Source of the DNA: JANLSO01 sp031362405
GTDB lineage: Bacteria; Actinomycetota; Thermoleophilia; Miltoncostaeales; Miltoncostaeaceae
Assembly: GCA_031362405.1 (NCBI GenBank)
Contig: JANLSO010000178.1
Coordinates: 1 to 17,727 of the forward strand
Reading direction: 5' to 3'
Length of the DNA: 17,727 nucleotides
The notes below the pieces were generated by a model, which was not told the origin of the DNA, did not search any database, and saw nothing but the letters and a program-made list of their open reading frames with translations. Position numbers and translations under genes: made by a program. Positions 1 through 6,906 of this stretch are shown here, in pieces; within the stretch, counting starts at the first letter, position 1; each line of letters starts with the position of its first letter.

Positions 1-1251
1 CGGATGATCGCGGTGACGCCCGGCGCCCCGGCGCCCGGCGGGGCTGAGAGGCTTGCCGGGCTGACGCTACCCGGCTGTGCCAACGCCCACAGCCACGCGT
101 TTCAACGGGCGATCCGTGGACGCACCCAGCGGATTAGCAGCTCGTTTTGGACCTGGCGCGAGCAAATGTATGCGTGCGCGGAGCGGATCGACCCGGATCG
201 CTACCACCGGCTCGCGCGCGCCGTGTTCGGGGAGATGGCGCTCGCCGGGATCACCTGCGTCGGTGAGTTCCACTACCTGCACCACGGACCCAACGGTCGG
301 CCGTACGCCGACCCGAACGCGATGGGGGAGGCCATCATTTCCGCCGCCGCCGAGGTGGGTTTGCGGATCACTCTCATCGACACCTGCTACCTCCACGGCG
401 GGGTTGGCATCGAACCCGACGCCACGCAGCGTCGCTTCGCCGACAGGGATGCCGCCGCCTGGGCTGAGCGCGTCGATGGTCTCGCCGCATCCGACGTCTG
501 TCGCGTCGGTGCCGCCATCCACTCGGTCCGTGCCGTCGACCCCGCTGCGGCCAGGGTCGTTGTCGAGTGGGCTGCCGCCCGCCGGGCGCCGCTTCACGCC
601 CACGTCTCGGAGCAGCCGGCAGAAAACGAGCAGTGCCTCGCCGCCTACGGGATGACCCCCACCGGTGTGCTTGCCGACGCGGGCGCGATTACCGATCGGT
701 TCACCGCCATCCACGCGACCCACCTCGCCGCCGCCGATCTGGCACTCCTTGGCCAGGCCGGTGCGACCGTCTGCCTTTGCCCCACCACCGAGCGCGATCT
801 CGCCGATGGCATCGGCCCCGCGGGCGCTTTGCGCGCGACCGGGGCGCATTTGGCGCTCGGCAGCGACTCACACGCCGTCATCGACATGTTCGAGGAAGCC
901 CGTGCGCTCGAACTCGACGAACGACTCGCCACGCATGTGCGCGGTACGCATGACGCGGCTTCGCTGCTCCGGGCTGCAACCGCTGACGGACACGCCGCCA
1001 TCGGATGGCCGGAGGCGGGGAGTATCCGGCGGGGCGCCCCGGCGGATCTGGTCACCGTCGATCTTGGCAGCGTGCGAACCGCCGGTGCCGACGCGGTGAA
1101 CGCTCTCGACGTCGCGGTCTTCGCGGCATCGGCAGCCGATGTACGCCATGTCCTCGTCGGAGGACGGGTCATGGTTCGTGACGGCAGGCACGTATCGATC
1201 GACGTCGCGGCCGAGCTGGCGTCGGCCATCAGGGAGGTCACCAGCACGTGA
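1..1251 (+). CDS. hutF: Formimidoylglutamate deiminase HutF (5' end outside window)
   Basis: HutF hydrolyses N-formimidoyl-L-glutamate to N-formyl-L-glutamate and ammonia in the cytoplasmic histidine-degradation route that bypasses formamide release. It belongs to the metal-dependent amidohydrolase superfamily. Visible motifs, counted from the ATG at position 4, are the metal-binding HxH in NAHSHAF (H29, H31), the HVSEQPAENEQC segment near residue 200, HATHL near 232, and the Asp of LALGSDSH near 285. In characterised HutF the HxH pair lies roughly 25 residues further from the start, and the frame is open to base 1. The ATG at 4 is therefore probably internal and the true start lies upstream. 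The 3' end overlaps hutI by 4 bp (GTGA), so the two are probably translationally coupled. Family assignment is firm; completeness is not. Confidence 0.93.
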   Translation, partial: RMIAVTPGAPAPGGAERLAGLTLPGCANAHSHAFQRAIRGRTQRISSSFWTWREQMYACAERIDPDRYHRLARAVFGEMALAGITCVGEFHYLHHGPNGRPYADPNAMGEAIISAAAEVGLRITLIDTCYLHGGVGIEPDATQRRFADRDAAAWAERVDGLAASDVCRVGAAIHSVRAVDPAAARVVVEWAAARRAPLHAHVSEQPAENEQCLAAYGMTPTGVLADAGAITDRFTAIHATHLAAADLALLGQAGATVCLCPTTERDLADGIGPAGALRATGAHLALGSDSHAVIDMFEEARALELDERLATHVRGTHDAASLLRAATADGHAAIGWPEAGSIRRGAPADLVTVDLGSVRTAGADAVNALDVAVFAASAADVRHVLVGGRVMVRDGRHVSIDVAAELASAIREVTST

Positions 1252-2411
1252 GTACGCTCGTCGTCGACAACATCGGTCTACTGGTCACGAACGACCCGGC
1301 GCTCGGCGAGGGATCGCTCGGGATACGCCGTGCCGCCGCGGTGGTGATCGTCGATGGCGCGGTGGTGGCGATCGAAGCAGCAGGCGCTGCGGCCGACCGG
1401 CAGATCGACGCCGCGGGGCGGTGCGTGATCCCCGGTTTCGTCGACAGCCACACCCATCTGGTCTTCGCCGGCGACCGAAGCGACGAGTTCGCCGCCCGGA
1501 TGGCCGGCGCCCCGTACGCGGCGGGCGGAATCCGCACGACGGTGGCCGCGACCCGCGCGGCGACAGACGATGAGCTTCGAGCTCTGACGGCCGCGCGCCG
1601 GGCCGAGGCGTACCACGCCGGAATCACGACGCTCGAGATCAAGAGCGGCTACGGCCTCGATGCCGAAAACGAGGCCCGGTGTCTGCGCATTGCCCGCGAG
1701 TTCACCGACGAGGCGACGTTCCTCGGAGCGCACGTCGTCCCCGAAGAGTTCGACGGGCACGCTGACGACTACGTCGGGTTGGTCTGCGGCGAGATGCTCG
1801 CCGTCGCCGCCCCCCACGCACGCTGGATCGATGCGTTCTGTGAGGTCGGAGCCTTCGACGTCGACCAGTGCCGGGCGGTGCTCGCCGCCGGACGGGCGGC
1901 AGGGCTGGGGCTGCGTCTGCACGGCAACCAGCTCGGCCACGGACCCGGGGTGCAGCTCGCGGTCGAGATGGATTGTGCGTCGGTCGACCACTGCACCTAC
2001 CTCAGCGACGACGACATCGCCGCGTTGGCTGACTCCCAAACGGTCGCGACGTTCCTGCCGGCGACCGACTTCTCGACACGCCAGCCGTATCCGGATGTTC
2101 GACGGGTGATCGAGGCCGGGGCCCGTGTCGCGATCGCGACCAACTGCAACCCGGGAAGCAGCTACACCACCTCCATGGCGTTCTGCATCGCGCTGGCGGT
2201 ACGTGACCTGGGCATGACCGCTGACGAAGCCGTTCTCGCGGCAACCCTCGGCGGTGCGCGAGCCCTGCGGCGCGACGACATCGGTCGACTGACCCCCGGA
2301 TGTCGGGCCGATCTGGCGGTACTCGACGCCCCGTCGTACACGCATCTGGTCTATCGGCCCGGTGTGCCCTTGGTCGCCTGCACGATCGGTGCCGGGGAGG
2401 TGGTCCCATAG
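1248..2411 (+). CDS. hutI: Imidazolonepropionase HutI
   Basis: HutI opens the ring of 4-imidazolone-5-propanoate to give N-formimidoyl-L-glutamate, the substrate of HutF encoded just upstream. The 387-residue length is normal for the family. Metal-binding H68 and H70 lie in SHTHLVF, followed by IKSGYGL, HGNQLGHGPG and SVDHCTYL. The segment ATNCNPGSS carries Asn299 where I expect the metal-ligand Asp of many amidohydrolases, which may be clade-typical. The GTG start at 1248 is preceded by AGGGAGG (1231-1237) with a 10-nt spacer and overlaps the hutF stop in a GTGA junction. The TAG stop (2409-2411) overlaps the probable start of the next gene. Operon membership with hutF is clear. Confidence 0.95.
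   Translation: MSTLVVDNIGLLVTNDPALGEGSLGIRRAAAVVIVDGAVVAIEAAGAAADRQIDAAGRCVIPGFVDSHTHLVFAGDRSDEFAARMAGAPYAAGGIRTTVAATRAATDDELRALTAARRAEAYHAGITTLEIKSGYGLDAENEARCLRIAREFTDEATFLGAHVVPEEFDGHADDYVGLVCGEMLAVAAPHARWIDAFCEVGAFDVDQCRAVLAAGRAAGLGLRLHGNQLGHGPGVQLAVEMDCASVDHCTYLSDDDIAALADSQTVATFLPATDFSTRQPYPDVRRVIEAGARVAIATNCNPGSSYTTSMAFCIALAVRDLGMTADEAVLAATLGGARALRRDDIGRLTPGCRADLAVLDAPSYTHLVYRPGVPLVACTIGAGEVVP
2394..2410 (+). promoter_or_regulatory. Shine-Dalgarno and ATA start of the phosphotriesterase-family gene
   Basis: GGGGAGG at 2394-2400 is followed by 7 nt and then ATA (2408-2410), which shares ATAG with the hutI stop TAG (2409-2411). This is normal Shine-Dalgarno geometry for a coupled gene but with a rare start codon. 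No ATG, GTG or TTG lies in frame within about 45 nt on either side. Confidence 0.6.
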
Positions 2412-3409
2412 CGCCACGCACCGTCACCGGATCGCTGCTCAAGGACTCATACGGCCTCGTGCTCGCCCACGAGCACTTGCTTATCGACATCCGCTGCTGG
2501 CTCGATGAGTCGCATACCCCAACGCAGCATCTCCGCGACGTGGGGGTCGATACCACGACGCTTGCGCTCGTGCGCCAGAACCCGTTCGCGTGTCTCGACA
2601 ACTTGCTCATCGATGATGAGACCCTGATGGCGAAAGAACTCTCGACACTCCGGGATCTCGACGCTCTGGTGATCGACGTGACGCCTGAGAACGTCGGACG
2701 CGACACCGAGCGACTCGCCCGGATCTCCGAGACCGCCGGGGTGGATGTCGTGACCGGCTGCGGGCAGTACATCTGGGAATCCCGCCCGAATGACGACCCC
2801 CATCGCCCCGCCGAGGCGTACCGCGACGACATCCTCGCCGCGTTCGCTTGGCCTCGACCACCCGCGGTGATTGGCGAGATCGGCACCGGCGATCCGCTGC
2901 TTCCCGGCGAGGTAGCCGCCCTCACCGGCGCCGCCCTGGCCCAACGTGAGCTTGGCGTGCCGCTCTACGTCCATCTCCACCCTTGGGGTACGCGCGGGCA
3001 CGAGGCCCTCGACATCGTCGAGCGGGCCGGGGGAGACCTCGCCGCGACAGTTCTCTGCCACCTCGACGCCCAGATACCCAATGGCCTCGCCGTGCACCGG
3101 TCGCTGCTTGCCCGCGGATGCCTGATCGCGTTCGACATCTGGGGAGACGAGCTTGCTTACGGCGCGGTGACCATGCCGACCGACGAGGCCCGCATCGCCG
3201 CGACCCTGGAACTGGTCGCCGACGGATTTGGCAGGCGCCTGGTCCATTCCCACGACGTCTGCACGAAGACCCAGCTCCACCGCTTCGGCGGCGCGGGCTT
3301 CGACCACCTGCCGCGCATCATCGCGCCGCGCTTCGCGGCAGCCGGCATGGAGCCGACCGAGTTACATCGACAGCTGTCAGGAAACGCGCGGGGCCTGCTG
3401 GCAGCCTGA
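2408..3409 (+). CDS. Phosphotriesterase-family metal-dependent hydrolase, probable ATA start
   Basis: This TIM-barrel amidohydrolase belongs to the phosphotriesterase/PHP family, whose known members hydrolyse organophosphates, lactones or unknown physiological substrates. Counted from 2408, the binuclear metal ligands are H21 and H23 (AHEHLLID), bridging E157 (VIGEIGTGDP, Glu instead of the carbamylated Lys of true phosphotriesterase), H189 (VHLHP), H218 (CHLDAQ) and D283 (HSHDVCTK). The C-terminal region, with FGGAGFDHL and GNARGLL, is also family-typical. An ATA at 2408 gives 333 residues with the expected short stretch before HEH, and GGGGAGG sits 7 nt upstream. The alternatives fit worse: ATG at 2300 adds 36 Arg/Gly-rich residues inside hutI, and GTG at 2459 cuts into the first barrel strand. 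It is the third gene of the hut operon. The substrate is unknown. Confidence 0.85.
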   Translation: MAPRTVTGSLLKDSYGLVLAHEHLLIDIRCWLDESHTPTQHLRDVGVDTTTLALVRQNPFACLDNLLIDDETLMAKELSTLRDLDALVIDVTPENVGRDTERLARISETAGVDVVTGCGQYIWESRPNDDPHRPAEAYRDDILAAFAWPRPPAVIGEIGTGDPLLPGEVAALTGAALAQRELGVPLYVHLHPWGTRGHEALDIVERAGGDLAATVLCHLDAQIPNGLAVHRSLLARGCLIAFDIWGDELAYGAVTMPTDEARIAATLELVADGFGRRLVHSHDVCTKTQLHRFGGAGFDHLPRIIAPRFAAAGMEPTELHRQLSGNARGLLAA

Positions 3410-3483
3410 GACCGACGGATCACCACGCCGGCAGCAAACCGGTGTTCCAACCCTTGCCGAATCGGGGGCAACGCGAGCCGTCA

Positions 3484-3511
3484 TTCGGCGTTGCGTGCGC
3501 GGGGCGCCGAA
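3484..3511. other. Short stem-loop next to the palindrome
   Basis: TTCGGCG (3484-3490) pairs with CGCCGAA (3505-3511) across a 14-nt loop. It lies about 75 nt past the end of the phosphotriesterase-family gene and directly beside the 35-bp palindrome. It could help 3'-end formation of the hut transcript, but there is no U-tract. Confidence 0.35.
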
Positions 3512-3512
3512 G

Positions 3513-3547
3513 ACGTTATATCTGGTGTCTGACACCAGATATAACGT
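3513..3547. repeat. Perfect 35-bp palindrome flanked by GAAG direct repeats
   Basis: The 17-nt arm ACGTTATATCTGGTGTC (3513-3529) and its exact reverse complement (3531-3547) surround a single T at 3530. The arms are far more AT-rich than the surrounding sequence. GAAG occurs directly on both sides (3509-3512 and 3548-3551), like a 4-bp target-site duplication. It lies inside the remains of an antitoxin gene. It resembles REP-type or miniature palindromic insertions, but a role as bidirectional terminator of the hut operon or as a protein-binding site is also possible. There is no T-tract. Confidence 0.85.
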
Positions 3548-3549
3548 GA

Positions 3550-3696
3550 AGCGCCTCCGCAGCCGCAACGACCGATGGGGGGACGAAGTCGGCAACCGGG
3601 ACCCGGTTCACGGTCAGGTGATCACCTCGCCCGCGCGGATGGCGTCACCACTCTTTCAGTGTCGTCCCTGAGTTCTTGTACGGCGACGCTTCGCAT
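3550..3696 (-). pseudogene. Broken Phd/YefM-type antitoxin
   Basis: Starting at ATG 3696 on the minus strand, the frame reads MRSVAVQELRDDTERVV and then ends after a few more residues. One base missing near 3644 restores AIRAGEVIT. A second missing base near 3622 restores LTVNRVPVADFVPP. The three pieces in order match the N-terminal half of Phd/YefM antitoxins, which bind DNA and neutralise a partner toxin, often a PIN-domain RNase. The C-terminal toxin-binding part is not recognisable and is interrupted by the 35-bp palindrome. No toxin gene is visible on either side. It cannot make a full antitoxin as it stands. Recognition rests on reading three frames together, so the exact ends are uncertain. 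Confidence 0.72.
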
Positions 3697-3745
3697 GATT
3701 GCCCGAAGGTAACATCGTCGCGTAGGCGTTTGAGCGCTATCCGCA

Positions 3746-3764
3746 GGGCGAGATAGCCTCGCCC
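3746..3764. other. Short GC stem-loop
   Basis: GGGCGAG (3746-3752) and CTCGCCC (3758-3764) form a 7-bp stem with the loop ATAGC. It lies just before a possible TTG start at 3772. No U-tract follows, so a terminator is not supported. Confidence 0.4.
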
Positions 3765-3771
3765 CCCGGCG

Positions 3772-4119
3772 TTGACTGACTGGATCATTGGCGGGCTGAC
3801 CTTCATTCTCGTCTGCAGGACGATCTGGTACGCCTTCACGACCCATCGGGCGCTGGACGTCGCGAAGCCCGCGAACGAGGTGGCTCGTGGCGCGACGGAG
3901 CAGGCTCGAGCGACCATCGAAGTCGCCCTCGAGGCCAACCTTGTGGTCGCACGGAGATTCTTCGGCGGCCAGCTGGTCGCGAAAACGGGCTCGCTCTCAT
4001 CACTGCCCTGGACTTTGTGGTCAGAACGAAGATCACCTACTCGGACGGTTTCCACACAGACCTCGAAGTCTTCTCGGCTCCTTCGGTCTCATGCCTCTCG
4101 ACCCTCCCAACCTTCTTGT
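3772..4119 (+). pseudogene. Possible remnant of a small membrane-anchored protein
   Basis: From TTG 3772 the frame encodes a hydrophobic segment (WIIGGLTFILV, about residues 4-14) followed by a long Ala/Glu/Arg helix-forming stretch ending near ARRFFGG. This layout resembles small actinobacterial proteins with one N-terminal membrane helix and a coiled region. After about residue 70 the composition changes, and the frame would run antiparallel into ppc up to 4353, which is not credible. The other forward frames show no clear continuation. There is no ribosome binding site, and the in-frame stop at 3754 removes any earlier start. It is either a decayed gene or chance; I do not recognise a family. 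Confidence 0.25.
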
Positions 4120-6906
4120 CTAACCGGTGTTCCTCATCCCGGCGGCGATACCGGCGACGGTCAGAAGCAGGGGATGCTCCAGGGCCCCACGCGCGTCAGG
4201 CGACTCCGCCTGGCGCAGCTCGCGCAGCAAACGCACCTGGATGTAGTGCAGCGGGTCGATGTAGGGGTTGCGCAGCTGGATCGAACGCTTCAGATACGGC
4301 TTGTCGTCGAGCAGCTCGTCGCAGCCGACAATCGCGAGGATCGCATCACATGACGCGGCGTATTCGGTCTCGATCAGGCCGAAGATCCGGTGGCGCAGGG
4401 TCTCATCGGTGACCAGCGCGGCGTAGCGGCGGGCGATGCGCATGTCGGCCTTGGCGAGGGTCATGTGGCAGTTGTCGACGACCGCCTGCCACCAGGGCCA
4501 CTCCTGGTACATCTCCCGCAGGATCTGCGCCCCGCCGCGGTATCGGCCGAGGAACGCCTGGACCGCTGATCCGACGCCGTACCACGACGGCAGCAGGTGT
4601 CGATTCTGCATCCACGCGAACACCCACGGGATGGCCCGCAGGCCCTCGACCGAGACATCCGCGTGGTCGGCGTTCGGCCGCTTGGCGGGGCGCGAGCCGA
4701 TGTTCAGAAGGTCGAACTCGGCGATCGGGCTGGCCTCGAGGAAGTACCGCACGAAGTCGGGGTCGTCGAAGACCAGCGCACGATAGGACGTCAGCGACAC
4801 CTCGGCGAGGGTTCCCATCGCCTCGTCCCAGAGGCGCTTGCGACCGGAGAAGCCCGAGTGCTCGTCTTCCTCGACGGTGCGCTCGATCACGGCGGCCACG
4901 AGTGAATCGAGGTTACGCACCGCGATCTCGGGCAGGCCGAACTTGAAGGAGATCTGCTCACCCTGCTCGGTGATCCGCACGCGCCCGTCGAGGGTTCCGG
5001 CGGGGCCGCCCTTGATCGCCGCCCACGTCGAGCCGCCACCGCGACTACTGGTGCCGCCGCGGCCGTGAAAGAGCGTCAGCCGCACGCCATTCAGCCGGCA
5101 GACATCGGCGAGCCGATCCTGGGCGAGCGCGAGCTCCCAGTTGGAGGCCAGGTAGCCGCCGTCTTTGTTGGAGTCGCTGTAGCCGACCATCACCATCTGC
5201 GCTCCGTCGCGCGCCTCGACGTTGGCCATGTAGGCGGGCGTGGCGAAAAGATCGCCGAGGGTCGTTGCGGCCATGCGCAGGTCGTCGATCGACTCGAACA
5301 GAGGGATCAGGTCGACGGCGCTCTCCGCGCGGTCGCCATCGAACCGCACGAGGCCGCTTTCGCGGGCCAACAGCTGGGCCGCGAGCAGGTCGCTTGCGTG
5401 GCGGCTGAAGCTGACGATCACCTTTCCGGCGGCGTCCGGGCCGTGCTCGTCGACCGCCCGGCGCAGCTCACGGAAGGTGCGCGCGACCTCGCCCGCCTCT
5501 GATGAGACCTCACTGCCGAACTCGGGGGAGTGGGAAGCGGAGATCAGCCCCGCGAGCAGGTGGGCACGGTCGTGTTCGGTCATCGCGGCGTACTCGCCGT
5601 TTCCCAAGTGCTGGCCGACGGCGTCGTGCAGGCGACTCGAATGCTGGCGGACATCCAGTCGCGCCAGGTGCAGGCCGAACGCCTCGGCCTGGTCGGAGAG
5701 CCGGTCGAGGCTGCGGCGCGCGACACGCTCGGCGCGGTGGCCGACAAGCGACTGGCGCATCACCTCCAGATCGGCGGCCAGCTCGCGCTGGTGGGCGTAC
5801 GGCCGTTCCCCGTGGGGGTCGAGCCGCTCCCACACGAACGACAGCTTGCGTCGGTAGGGGTCGTCGAGGTTGCGGTCGCCGATCTCGGTGGCGGTTCGGG
5901 GCATCGTCCGCTCGTCATCGACGATCGAGGCGTCGAGATCGGCACTCACCCCGACCATGCGACGTGAGATGCCGAGCGATGCGGCAAGCGCCCGCACCCG
6001 ATCGCGCAGAAGTCGGGCGACCAGATCGCGGTGCAGCGTCAGAGCCTCGTGCAGTACCTCGGGGGTGCAGTTGGGATTGCCGTCCTGATCACCGCCGACC
6101 CATGAGCCGAAGTGCAAAAAGCGTGGTGGAGCCGCGACGCCGGGATAGTGCTCGGCGAGGAGGCGCTCGAGCTCGTCATAGACCTCGGCCGTGGCCTCGA
6201 AAAGAACTTCCTCGAAGTAGAAGAGGGTGCGCCGGACCTCGTCGATCACGCGCGGGCGGGCGGTGCGCATCTCGCTGCTCTGCCAGATGATGGTGATGAT
6301 CTCCAGAAGCTCATCGGCGACTGCCCGGTGATCGCGCGGTGCGAGGCTGGAGTTGTCGAGCCGGTCGAGGCATACGGCAATTTGCAGGTGTTTTTCGAGG
6401 ATCGAGCGGCGGGAGATCTCGGTGGGGTGGGCGGTCATCACCGGCTCGACCTCGAGCCGTGCGAGTACCGACGCGAGGCGGTCGGCAGGAACGCCGCGCG
6501 CCGCCAGGCCGCCGATGACCGCCTCCAGGCTCTCAGCCTGAGGGCGACCCTCACGCTCACGATCGTGATCGCGCAGTCGACGCAGGCGAACGCGGTGGTG
6601 CTGTTCGGCCATGTTCACGAGCTGGAAGTAGACCGAGAATGCGCGGATCACGCCGACCATCGTTGGCCCCTCGACCCGCTCGGCCAGAGCCGCAAGCTCG
6701 GCGTCGAGCCGGTCGGCCTCGGCATCGTCGATGCCGGGCACTCGCAGGGCCTTGGCCATCGCGCGGGCTTCTTCCTCGACGGCCAGAAGCTCCTCGCCCT
6801 GCTGCTCGACGAGGGCCTGGCCGAGAAGGCGCCCGAGGTACGACACGTCGGCCCGTAGCCGGGCGTTGCGCTCGTCGTCGTTTGCGGTTCGTAGTTCGGT
6901 GGTCAC
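4120..6906 (-). CDS. ppc: Phosphoenolpyruvate carboxylase
   Basis: This enzyme carboxylates phosphoenolpyruvate with bicarbonate to oxaloacetate, refilling the TCA cycle. The length of 928 residues is normal. Diagnostic motifs are TAHPTE (158-163, catalytic His160), VGGDQDGNPN, SDSNKDGG (577-584), the active-site loop FHGRGGTSSRGGGS (from 613), and the family C-terminus ending in MRNTG. I place the start at GTG 6906 because it forms a GTGA overlap with the stop of the upstream cyclodeaminase remnant, matching the two junctions before it. A TTG at 6915 would add three residues. No Shine-Dalgarno is visible, so initiation may have depended on coupling. It is the last gene of a four-gene minus-strand unit. 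No frameshift is seen over 2.8 kb. Confidence 0.95.
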   Translation of the reverse strand: MTTELRTANDDERNARLRADVSYLGRLLGQALVEQQGEELLAVEEEARAMAKALRVPGIDDAEADRLDAELAALAERVEGPTMVGVIRAFSVYFQLVNMAEQHHRVRLRRLRDHDREREGRPQAESLEAVIGGLAARGVPADRLASVLARLEVEPVMTAHPTEISRRSILEKHLQIAVCLDRLDNSSLAPRDHRAVADELLEIITIIWQSSEMRTARPRVIDEVRRTLFYFEEVLFEATAEVYDELERLLAEHYPGVAAPPRFLHFGSWVGGDQDGNPNCTPEVLHEALTLHRDLVARLLRDRVRALAASLGISRRMVGVSADLDASIVDDERTMPRTATEIGDRNLDDPYRRKLSFVWERLDPHGERPYAHQRELAADLEVMRQSLVGHRAERVARRSLDRLSDQAEAFGLHLARLDVRQHSSRLHDAVGQHLGNGEYAAMTEHDRAHLLAGLISASHSPEFGSEVSSEAGEVARTFRELRRAVDEHGPDAAGKVIVSFSRHASDLLAAQLLARESGLVRFDGDRAESAVDLIPLFESIDDLRMAATTLGDLFATPAYMANVEARDGAQMVMVGYSDSNKDGGYLASNWELALAQDRLADVCRLNGVRLTLFHGRGGTSSRGGGSTWAAIKGGPAGTLDGRVRITEQGEQISFKFGLPEIAVRNLDSLVAAVIERTVEEDEHSGFSGRKRLWDEAMGTLAEVSLTSYRALVFDDPDFVRYFLEASPIAEFDLLNIGSRPAKRPNADHADVSVEGLRAIPWVFAWMQNRHLLPSWYGVGSAVQAFLGRYRGGAQILREMYQEWPWWQAVVDNCHMTLAKADMRIARRYAALVTDETLRHRIFGLIETEYAASCDAILAIVGCDELLDDKPYLKRSIQLRNPYIDPLHYIQVRLLRELRQAESPDARGALEHPLLLTVAGIAAGMRNTG

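Noticed and set aside
2300..2407. ATG 2300 as start of the phosphotriesterase-family gene
   Set aside because: It would add 36 Arg/Gly-rich residues wholly inside hutI and has no suitable Shine-Dalgarno.
1278..2417. 379-codon minus-strand open frame over hutI
   Set aside because: Exactly antisense to a well-supported HutI and with no family motifs.
3645..4055. 136-codon minus-strand frame in the hut-ppc gap
   Set aside because: Ser/Arg/Ala-rich with no motif; it overlaps the start of the antitoxin ghost in another frame.
5502..6290. 262-codon + strand frame inside ppc
   Set aside because: Arg/Gly-rich shadow of ppc without ribosome binding site or motifs.
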